Counted from the first letter of the stretch, positions 31,706-43,800 are shown. The stretch: 64,000 nt of DNA from Adenophora triphylla var. japonica (GCA_022495995.1 JAFEMH010001456.1:158501-222500); one strand, 5' to 3'. A program made the numbers and translations. The notes: a model not told the origin generated them from the letters alone.

Positions 31706-33740
31706 TTGGAATTGGAAGATGGTTGCAGTGTTGTCGTTTTGGGTTAAGGGAATAAGTTGTTAGGAAGCGTCGGGTTATTTAGTTTTTGTGTCGTTTCGTC
31801 TGTGTAGAAGGAAGGGTTATATCATTTGCGTCGTCGTTTTGTTCTGTTAAGGGCGTAGCCTTTTTTCCGTTGTAGCTGAGCAAGGTGAGGGGAATGAAAC
31901 GGAAATGATAACAATATTTTTCCTGAATCTTCTTTTCTCTCTCTTAATCTCTCTCTCTCTCTCTCTCACCTATTCTCTCTCTAATTTCATCTGTTTCTTC
32001 TCCCCTAATTCATAATTCACTCTCAAATTGATAATTCAATTCTAATTAATTGGATTATTTCTATCTCTTAAACCCAACCCATAACACTCTCAATTGGTAA
32101 TTGTGAGAATTTGGTCAATTCCCATTACTGAATTAATCTCTCTCTCTCTCTCACCTATTCTCTCTCTAATTTCATCTGTTTCTTCTCCCCCAATTCATAA
32201 TTCATCAATTCTAATTAAATTGATAATTCAATTCTAATTAAATTGATAATTCAATTCTAATTAAGTTGGATTATTTGCTCTTGCTTGATTTTGGCCTTTT
32301 ATAGTCCTGCCAAAATTTCTCAACTTCTGCCTACATAAAATACCCCTGTTCCTGTTTTCTTTGCATTCTTAAGCCTTTTGTTTTTTGTAACTACAGGAAT
32401 AGGCTAACGTCTCTAAGGATTGACCATCTGTGATTGGGGGGGAACTCCAGAACTTGCCACATCAGCAATGATTGCAGCCAAGAATTGAAATCTATGGGGT
32501 CATGGACATAGCTCATATCTTATACCCTTTGCCACGAGCAAGAAGCAGCTCATAATGTCAAAGTTCTTTCTGTTTTTGGTTTCAGAGGAGTCGGAGCCTG
32601 ACAAGGTTTATCAGTAGTTCTTGTTCTTTTTGTTTGGTTTTGGAGGAGTTGGGAGCCTGGCAACAAGGTTTATCTGTAGTTCTTGTTCTTAATTGGTAAG
32701 TTACTAGATTCTCATGCACATATTTATTGCCATTTCACGATCATTCCCCTTTCCTGAACTTTATCCAAGTCTCCTGTCTTTGGGTGCAAGGAACTTTACG
32801 GAAAATCTCTATTGCAGAATAGCAAATGTGATTATTGATTCCCCAGAAATGTAATTGAGGCATATGAAGCACTTTGAGCGAATGATAAAGGTAGAAATGT
32901 AATTGAGGCATATGAAGCACTTTGAGCGAATGATAAAGGTAAATATGCTCATATACTATATTATCTCTAATTGAAACTAATGCTCATGTACTATTTTTTG
33001 ATTAACGGACTTCATTAATATGGGAAGGACAAAGATTGTGTTCGTCAACCTCCATTTATGTTTGGGAAGACTCATTTAATTGCTTCGTATGTCCAAATAC
33101 ACATGGATGGATAAATATATTTCAGTCCCTTCCTCTGTTTTTATGCTTTTCTTTTGTGAACAACAAATATAGTAGAATGTGGTTAACTTGACCATTTCCT
33201 GTACGGAAAATGAAACGTTTGGGGTTCGTAGTGACTTTGATGTGGCTTATATGATTCCGCTCATCTATGAAATGGAAATCTGTGTAATTCTGTTAGAAGT
33301 ATTATATGATGAAGATTTTGTTCTAAATCAGCAATAAACAGTATTCATTTGAGATGCCTTATGTTTTATTTTTCTTTGCATTGCACCATTTTGTTACCAG
33401 AAAGAACAGATTATATCCATCAACTGAACTATATTTCTTCATTAAGACTGGGATTTATTGAGGTCGCCGAAATGGCTTATGTATATCACACTGGATCTAT
33501 TCGCTGAGAGAAGGAAATGAAATGTTTAGCTTACTGCAATACTAAGGATTCTGTAGTACTGATAATCAAGTTCTTTACAGGAGAAAAGGCTCGCTGTAAC
33601 GTGAAACCATACTGCAAGTGCATAGTTTAAAGACAAATGTGTTTATGAAGCTGTCTGAAATCAAACAGCTGGAATTAAACTTCATTTTATGCTCAAAGTT
33701 CGATCATCTCCTAAACCACTTCAGCAAATAGACCAGAAAT
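31706..33740. other. NLR 3' flank with direct repeats
   Basis: No gene is visible. A CT-run plus CACCTATTCTCTCTCTAATT block with ATTCATAATTCA is repeated at about 31943-32080 and 32138-32280. A 48-bp unit starting AGAAATGTAATTGAGGCATA is tandemly duplicated at 32845-32941. Confidence 0.55.
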
Positions 33741-33895
33741 AGCAGTGGAAAGGGCAGTCAAGATCTTCTGGACAGGAACCGAAGGCGTTCAAGAATTAGG
33801 TTCATTTGATCTGAAATCTCCAGCATTGTTAACATTTTTCGACTCTATGGCTGATCATTTTGAAACAGAAGAAATATGCTCAGATTCTTGTACAG

Positions 33896-33898
<3 letters not shown>

Positions 33899-33930
<32 letters not shown>
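33899..33930. repeat. AC dinucleotide microsatellite, 16 units
   Basis: A pure AC run followed by a poly-A stretch. The ORFs running through it are low-complexity artefacts. Confidence 0.95.
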
Positions 33931-33935
<5 letters not shown>

Positions 33936-34312
33936 AAAAACATGAGTCAACCGAAAAGTACAAAACAAAGTACGAGAAATAGATTGGCACACACACACCA
34001 AATACCACGCAGAAATTTGATTCACGTATATATGCACAAATATACTCTTTCCAGAATTCATATAGACACTAGCACAAGACACACAATACACAAAATTAAA
34101 GATTATACACCATACGGTATAGACAAAAAACTGCAACCTAGTGATACAAGAGCTTTCACGAACACAAACAATATAGACACTCACCGGCGTTTTTTGCCTC
34201 AGTTAATCTCAGGCAAAAACTCCGGTAGACAGAAAACCTCCATACAACTTACAGCATACTATCTGTCCTTGAAGGAAGTATTCGGAAGAAATTGAGTGGT
34301 GCAGATGGAAGT

Positions 34313-34690
34313 TTATGTCAAAACCTTGGGTGCCTCATTACATAGAATCCAACCATGACAACAAGTACTTGGAACGGAGTTGCATAACTTATCTTTATCT
34401 TTCTTCTTCTTCTCTTCCACTTCGGTAGCATTTGGTTTAAGGAGGTTAAACCATTCGGAGTGAACAATACGATCGTCAGCACGGCGATCAACGGTGCTTA
34501 GTGGTATAATAACTTTTCCGAAGATCTCGTCTTTGTTGTGCCCCACACGATCAACGGTGCTTAGTGGTATAAGGGTCAAGACTCCCCGTGACATCTTTGG
34601 AGGGTAGGTCCGTGCTTTCACGACTCGAACAAAAAGAAACTGCATTGGCTCAACAAGATCATACATGCTGGCTCTCTTGTCACCATGCAC
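34313..34690 (-). pseudogene. MCTP (multiple C2 domain, FT-interacting-like) fragment
   Basis: The ORF begins with a YDLVEPMQFLFVRVVKARTYPP segment, the conserved start of a C2 domain in plant MCTP / FTIP proteins. It then jumps to DEIFGKVIIPLSTVDRRADD and VHSEWFNLLKP, the end of a C2 domain. The middle of the domain is missing. A 24-bp direct repeat covering IPLSTVDR (34482 and 34551 region) marks the rearrangement. The full-length family has three to four C2 domains and C-terminal membrane helices acting at plasmodesmata and ER contacts. No other part is seen nearby, so this is a relic. Confidence 0.7.
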
Positions 34691-35014
34691 AACTCTTCCC
34701 CCAACAACTTGTCCACCTTAAAGAAACGGGCTGGTTTCTTTAAGTGCATATTCAAGTGGCTGTGATGAAGAGCCTGATTACATACGAACTATTTTCGGAG
34801 CCTGAGGATTAGCTCTCATCTGCTCAACCCCATATGCTCCTGGCTGCTGTCGTTGAAAATTGTGGCTTTTGCTGAGGGTAATTTGGGTTTGGTAAATGAT
34901 TAAATGGGTGTCTTGAACCTCTCGACTCTCTTGACTCGTACACATCCGGCACATAGTCGGACACTTGCTGGACCGGTGGAATTGATAAAAAGCTCAAGTA
35001 GTGGGGAAATATAT

Positions 35015-35335
35015 TGTCGAGAATTAAGGCGGCGCTGAGGGACGCAGAAGACAGACAGTTTACAGAGCCATCTGTTCAAGAGTGGTTGAGTGATGTTTAG
35101 AATCTGGTTTACGACATTGAAGACTTTGTCGAGATATCGGCTCTGAAGCTCGGGGTTGCCAGGTGGTGGATGAACCTGAATCAAGCCACCACAGTAAGCT
35201 GCATAAGTTTTTTTCTGGTGTTTTTTATAGCATCAATCGCACTGCTTCTAGGTTCAGTCCTGCTACAACTCATCTCAAGATTAGTGAGATCACTAATAGC
35301 TTGCAGCAACTTGAAGAAAGAATGAACACTGTCCT
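35015..35335 (+). pseudogene. NLR Rx_N coiled-coil relic
   Basis: In plus frame, AALRDAEDRQFTEPSVQEWL-x-DV is followed by an in-frame stop and a YDIEDFV segment (the EDVID-type motif). Further frames then give SSHHSKLHKFFSGVF and ISEITNSLQQLEERM. These are the successive blocks of a CC-NLR N-terminal domain, as in the gene at 28229. No NB-ARC follows; the LTR element at 35441 begins 100 bp downstream. Confidence 0.7.
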
Positions 35336-35440
35336 TAATTGGGATATAAAATATTATATCAATTTAATGATAAAAGTATCAATTTCATTTTTATGAATAT
35401 AATTATTATTACAACTTATTAATGATAATAGTATCAATTT

Positions 35441-36811
35441 TGATGTAGCGGAAGACTAGATAGATGTCAATTACTAGAAGAATTTAATCGATCCTAGCAA
35501 GAGACCTTCAATCCACGTTGAATCGCGCACGATTGCCGGGAATTGGACGAAAGGAGAACACTCAAACTTTCGGATTGAACAGAGTAAACACTCAATTTTC
35601 ATTAATCAAAAGCCTCCTTTTACAATGACAATTGTAGCCTATTTATAGTTACTTGGAACATCCCTCCAAGCCTAGGAATACTAAACTACTAAGTAGATAA
35701 ACTATGAATTAATTATTTGATGATAAGATTGACTAGAAATATGAAAGATCAAAAGATTGACATTGCATCATTCTCCCCTGGTTGAGAAGAACTCGTCCTC
35801 GAGTTCTCCATTTTTGCTTCTTGAATCTCGGTAATCGGGCCGTCCACCATTTCCATATCATAACCTTATCGTGTGTGGGTAGGAAACATTGAAATTTTAG
35901 TGATAAATGATGAAGATAATTGTTTATGTAGTCATTGCTAACAATGGAGATCACAAATATTGACTTCGACAGGTACTCTGAAAGCCCTTTTGAGGTTTGG
36001 TAGTGCCTAGGCAATTGTTGTTCAGCTGTTCGCCGGAACAAATTAATTTGATCATCAAGATTTAAGCATTTTCCAATATAGCTACCAGTTTCTGGTAGAA
36101 TACCACAGGAAGCTGAAGCATAATTCAGCCCAGTCAATGGCAAGGAACATGAAATAGATTCACAAATTTGACAATAACCCACACATTTGTCAAAACTTGG
36201 AGGAGAACAATATTCGAATTCATGGAAAGAAAATTCCTTTTGATCTTGAGGATATTCATCAAAAATTGGAGGTAGGGACCAATCAAGAAATTGTTCTTGA
36301 GTGATGGTACTAGTAAAAGGCCAAGAAATGTCCATGACGAATTGTTTTTTTTTTTTTTTGATAAGAAAATAGGAGAAGAAGAGGAAGAATCGGATAAAAA
36401 ATGATTTTTAAACTGAGACAAAAATACCCACGGACTAAACAACACTAAGAAGGTTGTTTATAACCGGGCTCTGATACCAACTGATGTAGCGGAAGACTAG
36501 ATAGATGTCAATTACTAGAAGAATTTAATCGATCCTAGCAAGAGACCTTCAACCCACGTTGAATCGCGCACGATTGCCGGGAATTGGACGAAAGGAGAAC
36601 ACTCAAACTTTCGGATTGAACAGAGTAAACACTCAATTTTCATTAATCAAAAGCTTCTTTTTATAATGATAATTGTAGCCTATTTATAGTTACTTGGAAC
36701 ATCCCTCCAAGCCTAGGAATACTAAACTACTAAGTAGATAAACTATGAATTAATTATTTGATGATAAGATTGACTAGAAATATGAAAGATCAAAAGATTG
36801 ACATTGCATCA
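35441..36811 (-). mobile_element. 1.37-kb non-autonomous LTR element carrying a GDSL-lipase fragment
   Basis: LTRs lie at 35441-35770 and 36482-36811, 330 bp each, with TGATG…CATCA ends. They differ at about five sites, all C/T. AATTT target duplications lie at 35436-35440 and 36812-36816. On minus, a TGGTATCAGAGCC primer-binding site (initiator tRNA-Met) lies next to the 36482 LTR (36467-36479) and a purine tract CCAGGGGAGAA lies next to the 35770 LTR. The 711-bp interior has no gag, protease, RT or integrase domain; it holds an element leader plus a captured cellular segment. The size fits the TRIM/SMART class of small non-autonomous LTR elements. Confidence 0.93.
35733..36335 (-). CDS. Chimeric ORF: element leader + GDSL esterase/lipase segment + element tail
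   Basis: 200 codons from ATG 36335. Residues 1-68 are unrecognised and rich in F/P/C. From about residue 69, GLNYASASCGILPETGSYIG, then NLDDQINLFRRT, then LSEYLSKSIFVISI-V-SNDYINNYL match GDSL esterase/lipase exon-2/3 sequence. The family's block III GSND motif reads VSND here. The catalytic-serine block (GDS) and the C-terminal D-x2-H block are absent, so no hydrolase activity is expected. The tail (GPITEIQEA frame region onward) runs into element 3' sequence and the LTR. No intron interrupts the GDSL-like part, although family genes usually have introns here. The ORF is sense to the element. Confidence 0.75.
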   Translation of the reverse strand: MDISWPFTSTITQEQFLDWSLPPIFDEYPQDQKEFSFHEFEYCSPPSFDKCVGYCQICESISCSLPLTGLNYASASCGILPETGSYIGKCLNLDDQINLFRRTAEQQLPRHYQTSKGLSEYLSKSIFVISIVSNDYINNYLHHLSLKFQCFLPTHDKVMIWKWWTARLPRFKKQKWRTRGRVLLNQGRMMQCQSFDLSYF

Positions 36812-36816
36812 AATTT

Positions 36817-37587
36817 CATTTTTTTTTATTTATTTCCCATCTTTTTTAAATTATTTATTTCAATAAACCTATTAAATAGGTAAAAACAAGTTTCAATATA
36901 AGAATAAAATAGAAATTTGATTGTTATTAAATCAAAAGAGACAATTATTTTGAAGCCAAATTTTCCTCCTAAAAATTATTTTTTTAAAATATATTAAATA
37001 AAATAAGAATAAAAAATAGATACTTTGGTTTGGGAGTATAGAGGTAAAAAGAAAAGAAATAAAAAGTGGGTAAAATTGGTGCCCACAAGAAACCACATAC
37101 CAATTCAACTTAAAAAAAATTACTCGTTCTAAAGGATGGTAACTGTGTAATCTATAAGCACTAAAAGAAAGACCATTTCTTAACGCATTTCAGGTGTTTG
37201 CATTTTTGCCTCAACGAAGTTCAAGTTGTGGTGTGCTCTAGGTGTTGGTATTTTTTCCTAGTCCAACATAAGGTGAATGATATTTTGGATTGAATGTATT
37301 AAAAGAAATAACCATAATGAACTGTAAGTGTCATGTTCTTTGATGGATTCTTGACTGAATTTGGCTACTTGATTGTGGTCTGACTGTCTCGAATCAAAGC
37401 AACATGGCAACCAGATAAATTCATATGACCTTTTTCTCATTCGGGTGATGGATAGCCCGAATGTGAAGGAAAGTATATGGATTGAATTTTTGTTGTTTGG
37501 GTTGCCACTAACTTATGGTTGTTGCTCTTGTTCTATTTTCATCATTTACTAAACCTAACTAGTTACTCTTCTTTCTAAAAAAAACAG
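36817..37587. other. AT-rich sequence before the LINE fragment
   Basis: No gene is supported. LINE homology starts near 37588, so the LINE is 5'-truncated here or joins other DNA at that point. Confidence 0.45.
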
Positions 37588-37778
37588 TCAACCAAATGCT
37601 TTCCCTATGAGATATTTGGGAGTTCCTTTATTTAAAGGAAGAATGAAGAGGGAATACCTAGCAAATTTGGAAAGAAATATATCGAAAAGAATTGGAGGAT
37701 GGAAAACAAGGTTGTTGAGTTTTGGGGGGAAACTAACTTTGCTGAGTTATGTTCTAACTAGCATCCCTTTGTATACTA
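37588..37778 (+). mobile_element. L1-type LINE, left part (right part 62329-64000)
   Basis: The frame reads NAFPMRYLGVPLFKGRMK, then RIGGWKTRLLSFGGKLTLL and YVLTSIPLYT. This is the conserved block after the RT palm in plant L1-like LINEs. It ends at the A of 37778, where a Helitron begins, and continues in frame at 62329. Confidence 0.9.
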
Positions 37779-37806
37779 CTAGATTGACTCCCGTGCGATG
37801 CACGGG
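37779..37806 (-). other. Helitron 3' terminus: hairpin plus CTAG
   Basis: On plus, CTAGATTGACT is followed by CCCGTGC-GAT-GCACGGG (37790-37806). On minus this is a 7-bp-stem hairpin followed by 7 nt and CTAG. The hairpin is the termination signal recognised during rolling-circle transposition. Confidence 0.93.
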
Positions 37807-37869
37807 ACGTAACTATATATTCTAAAGAAAAAAATTGAACTATAATAAAATAAAAAATTAATTCGTTTA

Positions 37870-37925
37870 TATATTATGGAATACTTTCTTAAAAACTAAA
37901 TTGCCAGTACATAACAATGAGAAAA
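37870..37925. repeat. Second copy of the RepHel 3' end
   Basis: TATATATTATGGAATACTTT…CAGTACATAACA resembles 40872-40922, which is the end of the RepHel coding region. It suggests that 37930-40870 was inserted or duplicated between RepHel and the Helitron 3' end. Confidence 0.6.
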
Positions 37926-38254
37926 CAATAAAATAGGAAAAAAAATAATAATAAGGAATATGCATTTCTCTATACAATTTTGTAGTATTTTATCATTTAG
38001 AAAAGTAAATAAAACGAACGAACATGTTTATCACATACGAAATAAGTTATTGAAATTAGTAATAAAAGGTGAGAAATGGAAATCTAGTTAAAAAAAGGTG
38101 ATATTTTATTTCTTTTTGATAGAGAGAAAGTGTTACATAAAAACAAAATATTTGTTCATACCAAATGGTTAGTACAGTTATCTAATAAAAATGAATATCA
38201 TTCTTTTTGAAATGGAAACTTTCTATTAACTCATGCTCGTATATCTAAAAAATT

Positions 38255-38545
38255 ATGTCATATTTATTTACATTAACTCATCATGAACATAAATATGATA
38301 TTTATTTTCAATGTAACGTATTTAATTTAAAGGAGAGAAATAAAAATATTAAAAATACTAACAATTTAGTTAAATTAGAAGAAATTTTCCCAAACCCCCA
38401 ACTTCCTCATCAAACTCAACCCACTTCTTCCTCTCCGTATTTCAAAATACAAATATATACTATCTTTATTTCTTATTATATTGACATACAATTCAATAAA
38501 AATTTTAAAAATGATTGCCATCTTTCCCAATATTCGTTTTTATAA
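38255..38545. repeat. Copy of a segment also found near the Helitron 5' end
   Basis: TTTACATTAACTC-TCATGAACATAA and AATAAAAATTTTAAAAATGAT…GATATTTGT-like blocks recur at about 61280-61460. The latter block also occurs inverted in each 1.1-kb unit (e.g. 58075-58160). It is an AT-rich dispersed Helitron-associated repeat. Confidence 0.6.
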
Positions 38546-38837
38546 ATACACAATTTTTTTAGACAAATAGAAAAATCTATAGATTATTGCAACCAAAAGT
38601 AAAAAAAAAAAAAAAAAAAAAGAAAAAGAAAGAATAGAATAGAAAAGTATTTGGGATTGAAGAAAAAACTGCATGCAAGACGGAATCAATTTATATGGGC
38701 CCTAAAGAGTAAAGACCAAGCCTTTTAAGAATAACAAACACCTTTATGCAATCTAAAGCCCAATAGCTTGTAGTGGGCTTAGATTTTACGGGCTCGTTTG
38801 TTCATCTTTCCCGCCATCGCATTTTACCGGCTTGCAG

Positions 38838-38960
38838 GAAGATCAAATCAAAGCTGTGTTCACTTCACGTGATTTCTTTGCTTTCCAATCAATTCCGGCT
38901 GCAGTTGGTAGGATGATCCCCATGATCTTTGAACGGCTTCGACTAATCGCTAAAGGAACG
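38838..38960 (+). pseudogene. Exon-like captured fragment inside the Helitron
   Basis: The 41-codon open block is bounded by CTTGCAG and GTAAGA. It encodes a helix-rich segment with FTSRDFFAFQSIPAAVGRM, then PMIFERLRLIAKGT. It lies on plus, opposite to the Helitron genes. A second exon-like block follows at about 39208-39272 (GCAGAAATTGGACTGCAATTG, before a GTACTA donor). I do not recognise the gene. Splice-site bounded exons on the opposite strand are typical of Helitron capture. Confidence 0.5.
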
Positions 38961-40347
38961 GTAAGATTTCACGTTAGAAGCCTAATTCCTGCAAATAATT
39001 CATATCTCTTTCTATTAGGATTTCTATTGAGATTTGGTGTTTCTTGTAGTTCTCGTTAGCAAGTGAAGTAGTTCTTTCTTGTAAATGCATGAGTATTGCT
39101 GGAATTTTGAGGGGCTTCATCATATTCCATTGTTCTGTTTCAATGTTTCTATTTATGCTGATATTTTGATATATACTTATTTGGTTGGAACTGCTTGGGA
39201 TTCAGTGCTTGAAATCAATATTGCAGAAATTGGACTGCAATTGAGACAACAGCTGATCCCTTATGAACCGAGGTACTATCCCTTTCTTCATTTCTTCTCT
39301 CTATCCCCAAATCCCTTATCTACTGCGATTATTATTTTCCCTAATTAAAATGGTAGGAAAATGGGGTTGGGATAACTATGAATTTCTAATCCTTAGATTT
39401 GGATTAGTCGTTTGGTAAATGCAAATTAATTTTTCTTGCTTAACCTCTCGGTTTTCACCTACAATCAAATCGAATTGCAAGAAGGGTTTCTTAAATTGAG
39501 GTTGAAAAGAGTTAGGTGAGCTTCATAGGTGGGTTTGTATTGAAAGAATTTGATCAATTATACCGGTAAAACTTAGACTGGTGTTAACCTACTGGCGTTA
39601 TTGACCTAGGGTTTTTTTTTTTGCTGATGCCTTCAAGCAATGCATTTATTGTGATTAATAGTTAGTCAATTGCAACAAATTCATTTGTCTTTACCATAGG
39701 GCACTACAAACATTTTTGAAGTAGAATGTTAGAATTGAAGCTAGTGAAACTCATTTGGCACAAGCAAAAGGAAAAGGCTGTATAGGAGAAAGTGATGAGA
39801 TCTAATAGATGGATACTTTCTGATTATGTTATGTGGTTAGTGTCAACAATTTAAATGAACATATTTGATGTAGTTGCAGTGCAGGATATACTATGAGGAT
39901 CTCTGTGTATTAGATGATATCAGAATGGGAAGTTTGGTCATAGTCAGAGATATGGAAAAGGAACATGATAGCTTCTTCTGGGAATAGCACAAATGATCCA
40001 AAGTTCAATAGTTGAATTAGGTGGGGAGAGACATGGGCATAGTATATGTAGTATAGGTGATTTAGCATGATGTAAGCTGATGGTAATATAGGTCCTATCA
40101 TAAGCTGGCCATTACTTTGTCCTTGTCAGAATCGTGTTTAATGTACCCTTTGGAGCTTCACTCTTCTGTAACTTGATCATTGGGATCCTAAAAGCCCTAG
40201 CTATTCCCATTTGGATCAGCATATGATATATGAGGTTGAGAGCAACCATCAGTGATACATTTATGCACGAAGATAAAAACTCGTATAGGGAGATGTTATT
40301 TCTGAATGTTAGTTGGAGTTTCTCTTTCACTTTGTTGTTGTGATTAT

Positions 40348-40880
40348 AGGTTGTGGGCTGTATAAAAACATATGAGTTGAACATAAATTTATAGGGGATT
40401 GAGAATTTTTTATACATTATGCTGATATTTTGATATATACTTATTCGGTTGGAACTGCTTGGGATTCAGGGCTTTAAATCAATATTGTAGAAACTCGACT
40501 GCAATTGAGACAATAGCTGATCAGTCAATTTTGGAAGGTTGTGAGTTGTGGTGAATCGGGCAATGAATAGATTTGCATAGGTTGAGGGTTGTATAAAAAC
40601 ATATGAGATGAACATAAATTTATAGGAGATTGAGTATTTTTTTTACATTATGCTGATATTTTGATATATACTTATTTGGTTGGAACTGCTTGGGATTCAG
40701 TGCTTTAAATCAATATTGTAGAAACTGGACTGCAATTGAGACAATAGATGATCAGTCAATTTTGGAAGGTTGTGAGTTGTGATGAATCGGCCAATGAATA
40801 GATTTGGAAAGGTTGTGGGTTGTATAAAAACATATGAGTTGAACATAAATTTATAGGAGATTGAGTATTTTTTATATATT
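40348..40880. repeat. 231-bp tandem repeat, about 2.3 copies, at the RepHel 3' end
   Basis: AGGTTG(T/A)GGG(C/T)TGTATAAAAACAT starts at 40348, 40579 and 40811. Each full unit includes TGCTGATATTTTGATATATA…CTGCTTGGGATTCAG, which also occurs at 39156-39260 around the captured exon. The array therefore grew from captured DNA. Confidence 0.85.
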
Positions 40881-43800
40881 ATGAAATACTTCTTTAAAGA
40901 CTACATTGTCAGTACATACATCCGATATGCCAGGATTATCATCATTACAAATCAATATTTTAAGACCAGTAGGACTTTTGACTCTAGAGAAAGCAACATA
41001 CAGTTGACCGTGACAAAATACTGGCTTCTTAAGGATAAGACCAACGACAGATAATGATTGACCTTGGCTTTTATTGATCGTCATAGCATATGAAATTGTC
41101 AACGGAAATTGTCTTCGCTCAAATCGAAAAGGAATCCTCGTGTCCGATGGAGTTAAGGACATCCTGGGAATCAAAACTTTTCGACCAATATCACCTGATG
41201 AAATAACTTCACCTTCGACAACATGATTTCCAAGCCTCGTGATAATCAAACGCGTCCCATTGCAAAGACCTAGAGAAGAGTCTAAATTTCGAAGTAACAT
41301 AACTGGAGTTCCGAGTTTCAAGTTTAATGTGTGATTTGGAAGGCCAGAAATACAAATATTGTTTATGAATTCCGGAGTATGAAGATCACTCAAGGACTCG
41401 ACACTTTGATCAGTATGACATGGCACATCAGAACTCAAATATGTCCTCGCTGTAGAATCATTCAATGACACCATATATTCATTCACAGCATTAACCACGT
41501 CCAAGGTTGGAGCCAAAATTGCTCTTTCTTCAAAATAAGATGAATCATGACGGCCACTCAAATAATCTGAATATATACTATTAACCATTGCAGTAATTGG
41601 ATCACTATATTCCTCAATTATAAACTCTTTAGGGATTTCAATTGGAACAACGCCATCATTTGGCTCATTAATTTTTCCATCCCCAATTCTAGCTATCCAA
41701 TCAGCAAATTGTCTTACTTTCTCTGAGCTTACACTTGAATCTAAACCTTCTAATCTCATATTTGTTGTCAATTTCAGAACGACACAATGCCTCCATAGAT
41801 ACGACGAATTAATAGTGGCATGCACAATATCTTGTCTACTACCCTTTGGAATTACAGGAAGTAGCTGCCTAAAATCTCCACCAAGAACGATAGTCTTTCC
41901 ACCAAAAGGATACTCATTTCTCTTCGGATCAACAACTCTCATTATATCTCGCATACTTCTATCTAGAGCCTCAAAACAATGTTTATGCATCATTGGTGCC
42001 TCATCCCAAATTATTAATTGTGCTTTTATGATTAATTCGGCAAGAGGACTTCCTTGAGTGATATTGCAAACGGAATCTTCAGTCAAGTTAAAAGGAATAG
42101 CAAACCTCGAATGAGCAGTTCTACCCCCAGGAAACAATAAGGACGCTATACCACTTGAAGCAACATTTAACACAATAAGTCCCCGTGAACGCAAAGAAGC
42201 AGATAAAGTCCTCCACACATACGTCTTTCCACTCCCGCCATAACCATAAACAAAAAACATCTTCCCAATCTCTGCAAAACATGTTTCATAAATGACATTA
42301 TACACTTCTCGTTGATCGTCATTCAAGTTAACCACAAGTTCTCCAAACTCAGCTTCTACCTCTTCTCGATCATAGCACATTTCATCAAAAATTAACCTAT
42401 TCGTCGTGAATTGAAAGTACTCCTCATTAGGATATGGCAACATCGTAAACTCATGTAAACTTCTTCCTTGTTTTGTAAGGATTTTCTCAATTTCAGCAAG
42501 ACCATAGTTACGAAGTTGTAATTCATCCAACATCAAACCTAGAGATAGAAAGAGGAGAAGGAGTAAGGGAACTACAATTAAAGGAAGGGAAAAAGGAACG
42601 CATGAAACAAAAAAATGTGAAAAAAAGAGGAAGAAAAAGGAAAACTGACCTGGGTGATTAAGGAGAATCCTTTGTTTATAAAGCACATCCTCACATAAGT
42701 AGCTCCAACAATTATCCCACACATATTCTGGTCTACTCATAGACCCAGAAGTAAGTAGTGTTGCAAAAAGAGTTCTCATTGAATGAGCAGTAGAGAACTC
42801 GCTAGATTCAACAATCCCATCGATATACTCCCTATCATCATTCAACAAACCTAAGGCATAGCAAGCATCACGAAATTTCTCATAATGGACACCATTCACA
42901 GAACGAATTTCATTGTAACTCTTTGCTCCACAAACTTTGTTAAGTAGGCACCTCAAGTAATAAATTTCACCACAACCGGGAGGGACAAAAAATATTCGGC
43001 CAATTGAAAAACCTCTTTTCCTTGGAACCCATTCGCGAATATCATTTTTCCACACAAACATAATCGGAAATTGTGAATAAGTCAAACATCTAGCTTGAAC
43101 ATATTTCTTGTTCGCTTCCATCCAACCCAAGAACATATTTTGCGCCACCGAATCACGTTGTAAGACAGACTCAATATTATCCGAATCAGAGAAAATGACA
43201 TTTTGTTCATTAGGGAGATGAAAACTCAAGCGTTCCACTGGAGGATCCTTATATTGAATTTCGAACCCATAAATTCGCCAAGCAGCTTCACATGAGGAGA
43301 TATAACGACAATCATAATACAAATTAATCTCATCGATAACCTTTTCTACAGTTTCCCCATTTCCCGTTTGACAAAATGTGGTTGTGACTCGATCATTGCC
43401 TTTGTTTATATACTTAAATAAATATTTGATCGCACGTGATTGATTGCACCATTCAACATTCAAATGTGCACCGTATGTCACCAATAAATATCTGTTATGA
43501 GGCACAACATATCTGTTATCCAAGTAGACACCATTTTTCAAAAAATTCCTCCCATCATCTCTTCTTCTATAAACAACATATCCATCCTCATCAACTCGAG
43601 TCACCTCAACAAACTTTTTTGGATAATGTTTAGAACATCGCCCATTAACCATACATGGAGAATTTGGTCTATGTTTTCCGCAAGGACCGTGAACCATTAA
43701 GTCTCTCACTGCATTGAAATATATTGGGTCAACATTTTCATCCGGTATTTCAGCGGAAATGATGCGATCAATATCTTCTGGTGAACGACTTTTAAAGTCA

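Noticed and set aside
33745..34295. ORFs with TDYTHTHTHTH runs
   Set aside because: Created by the AC microsatellite; no domain on either side.
35733..36335. Independent GDSL lipase pseudogene into which an LTR element inserted
   Set aside because: The GDSL-like part lies between the element's own primer site and purine tract, and the AATTT target duplications are outside the LTRs, so it is cargo.
42539..42649. Transmembrane helix inside RepHel
   Set aside because: The hydrophobic stretch is bounded by good GT and AG splice sites and is absent from the family, so it is read as an intron.
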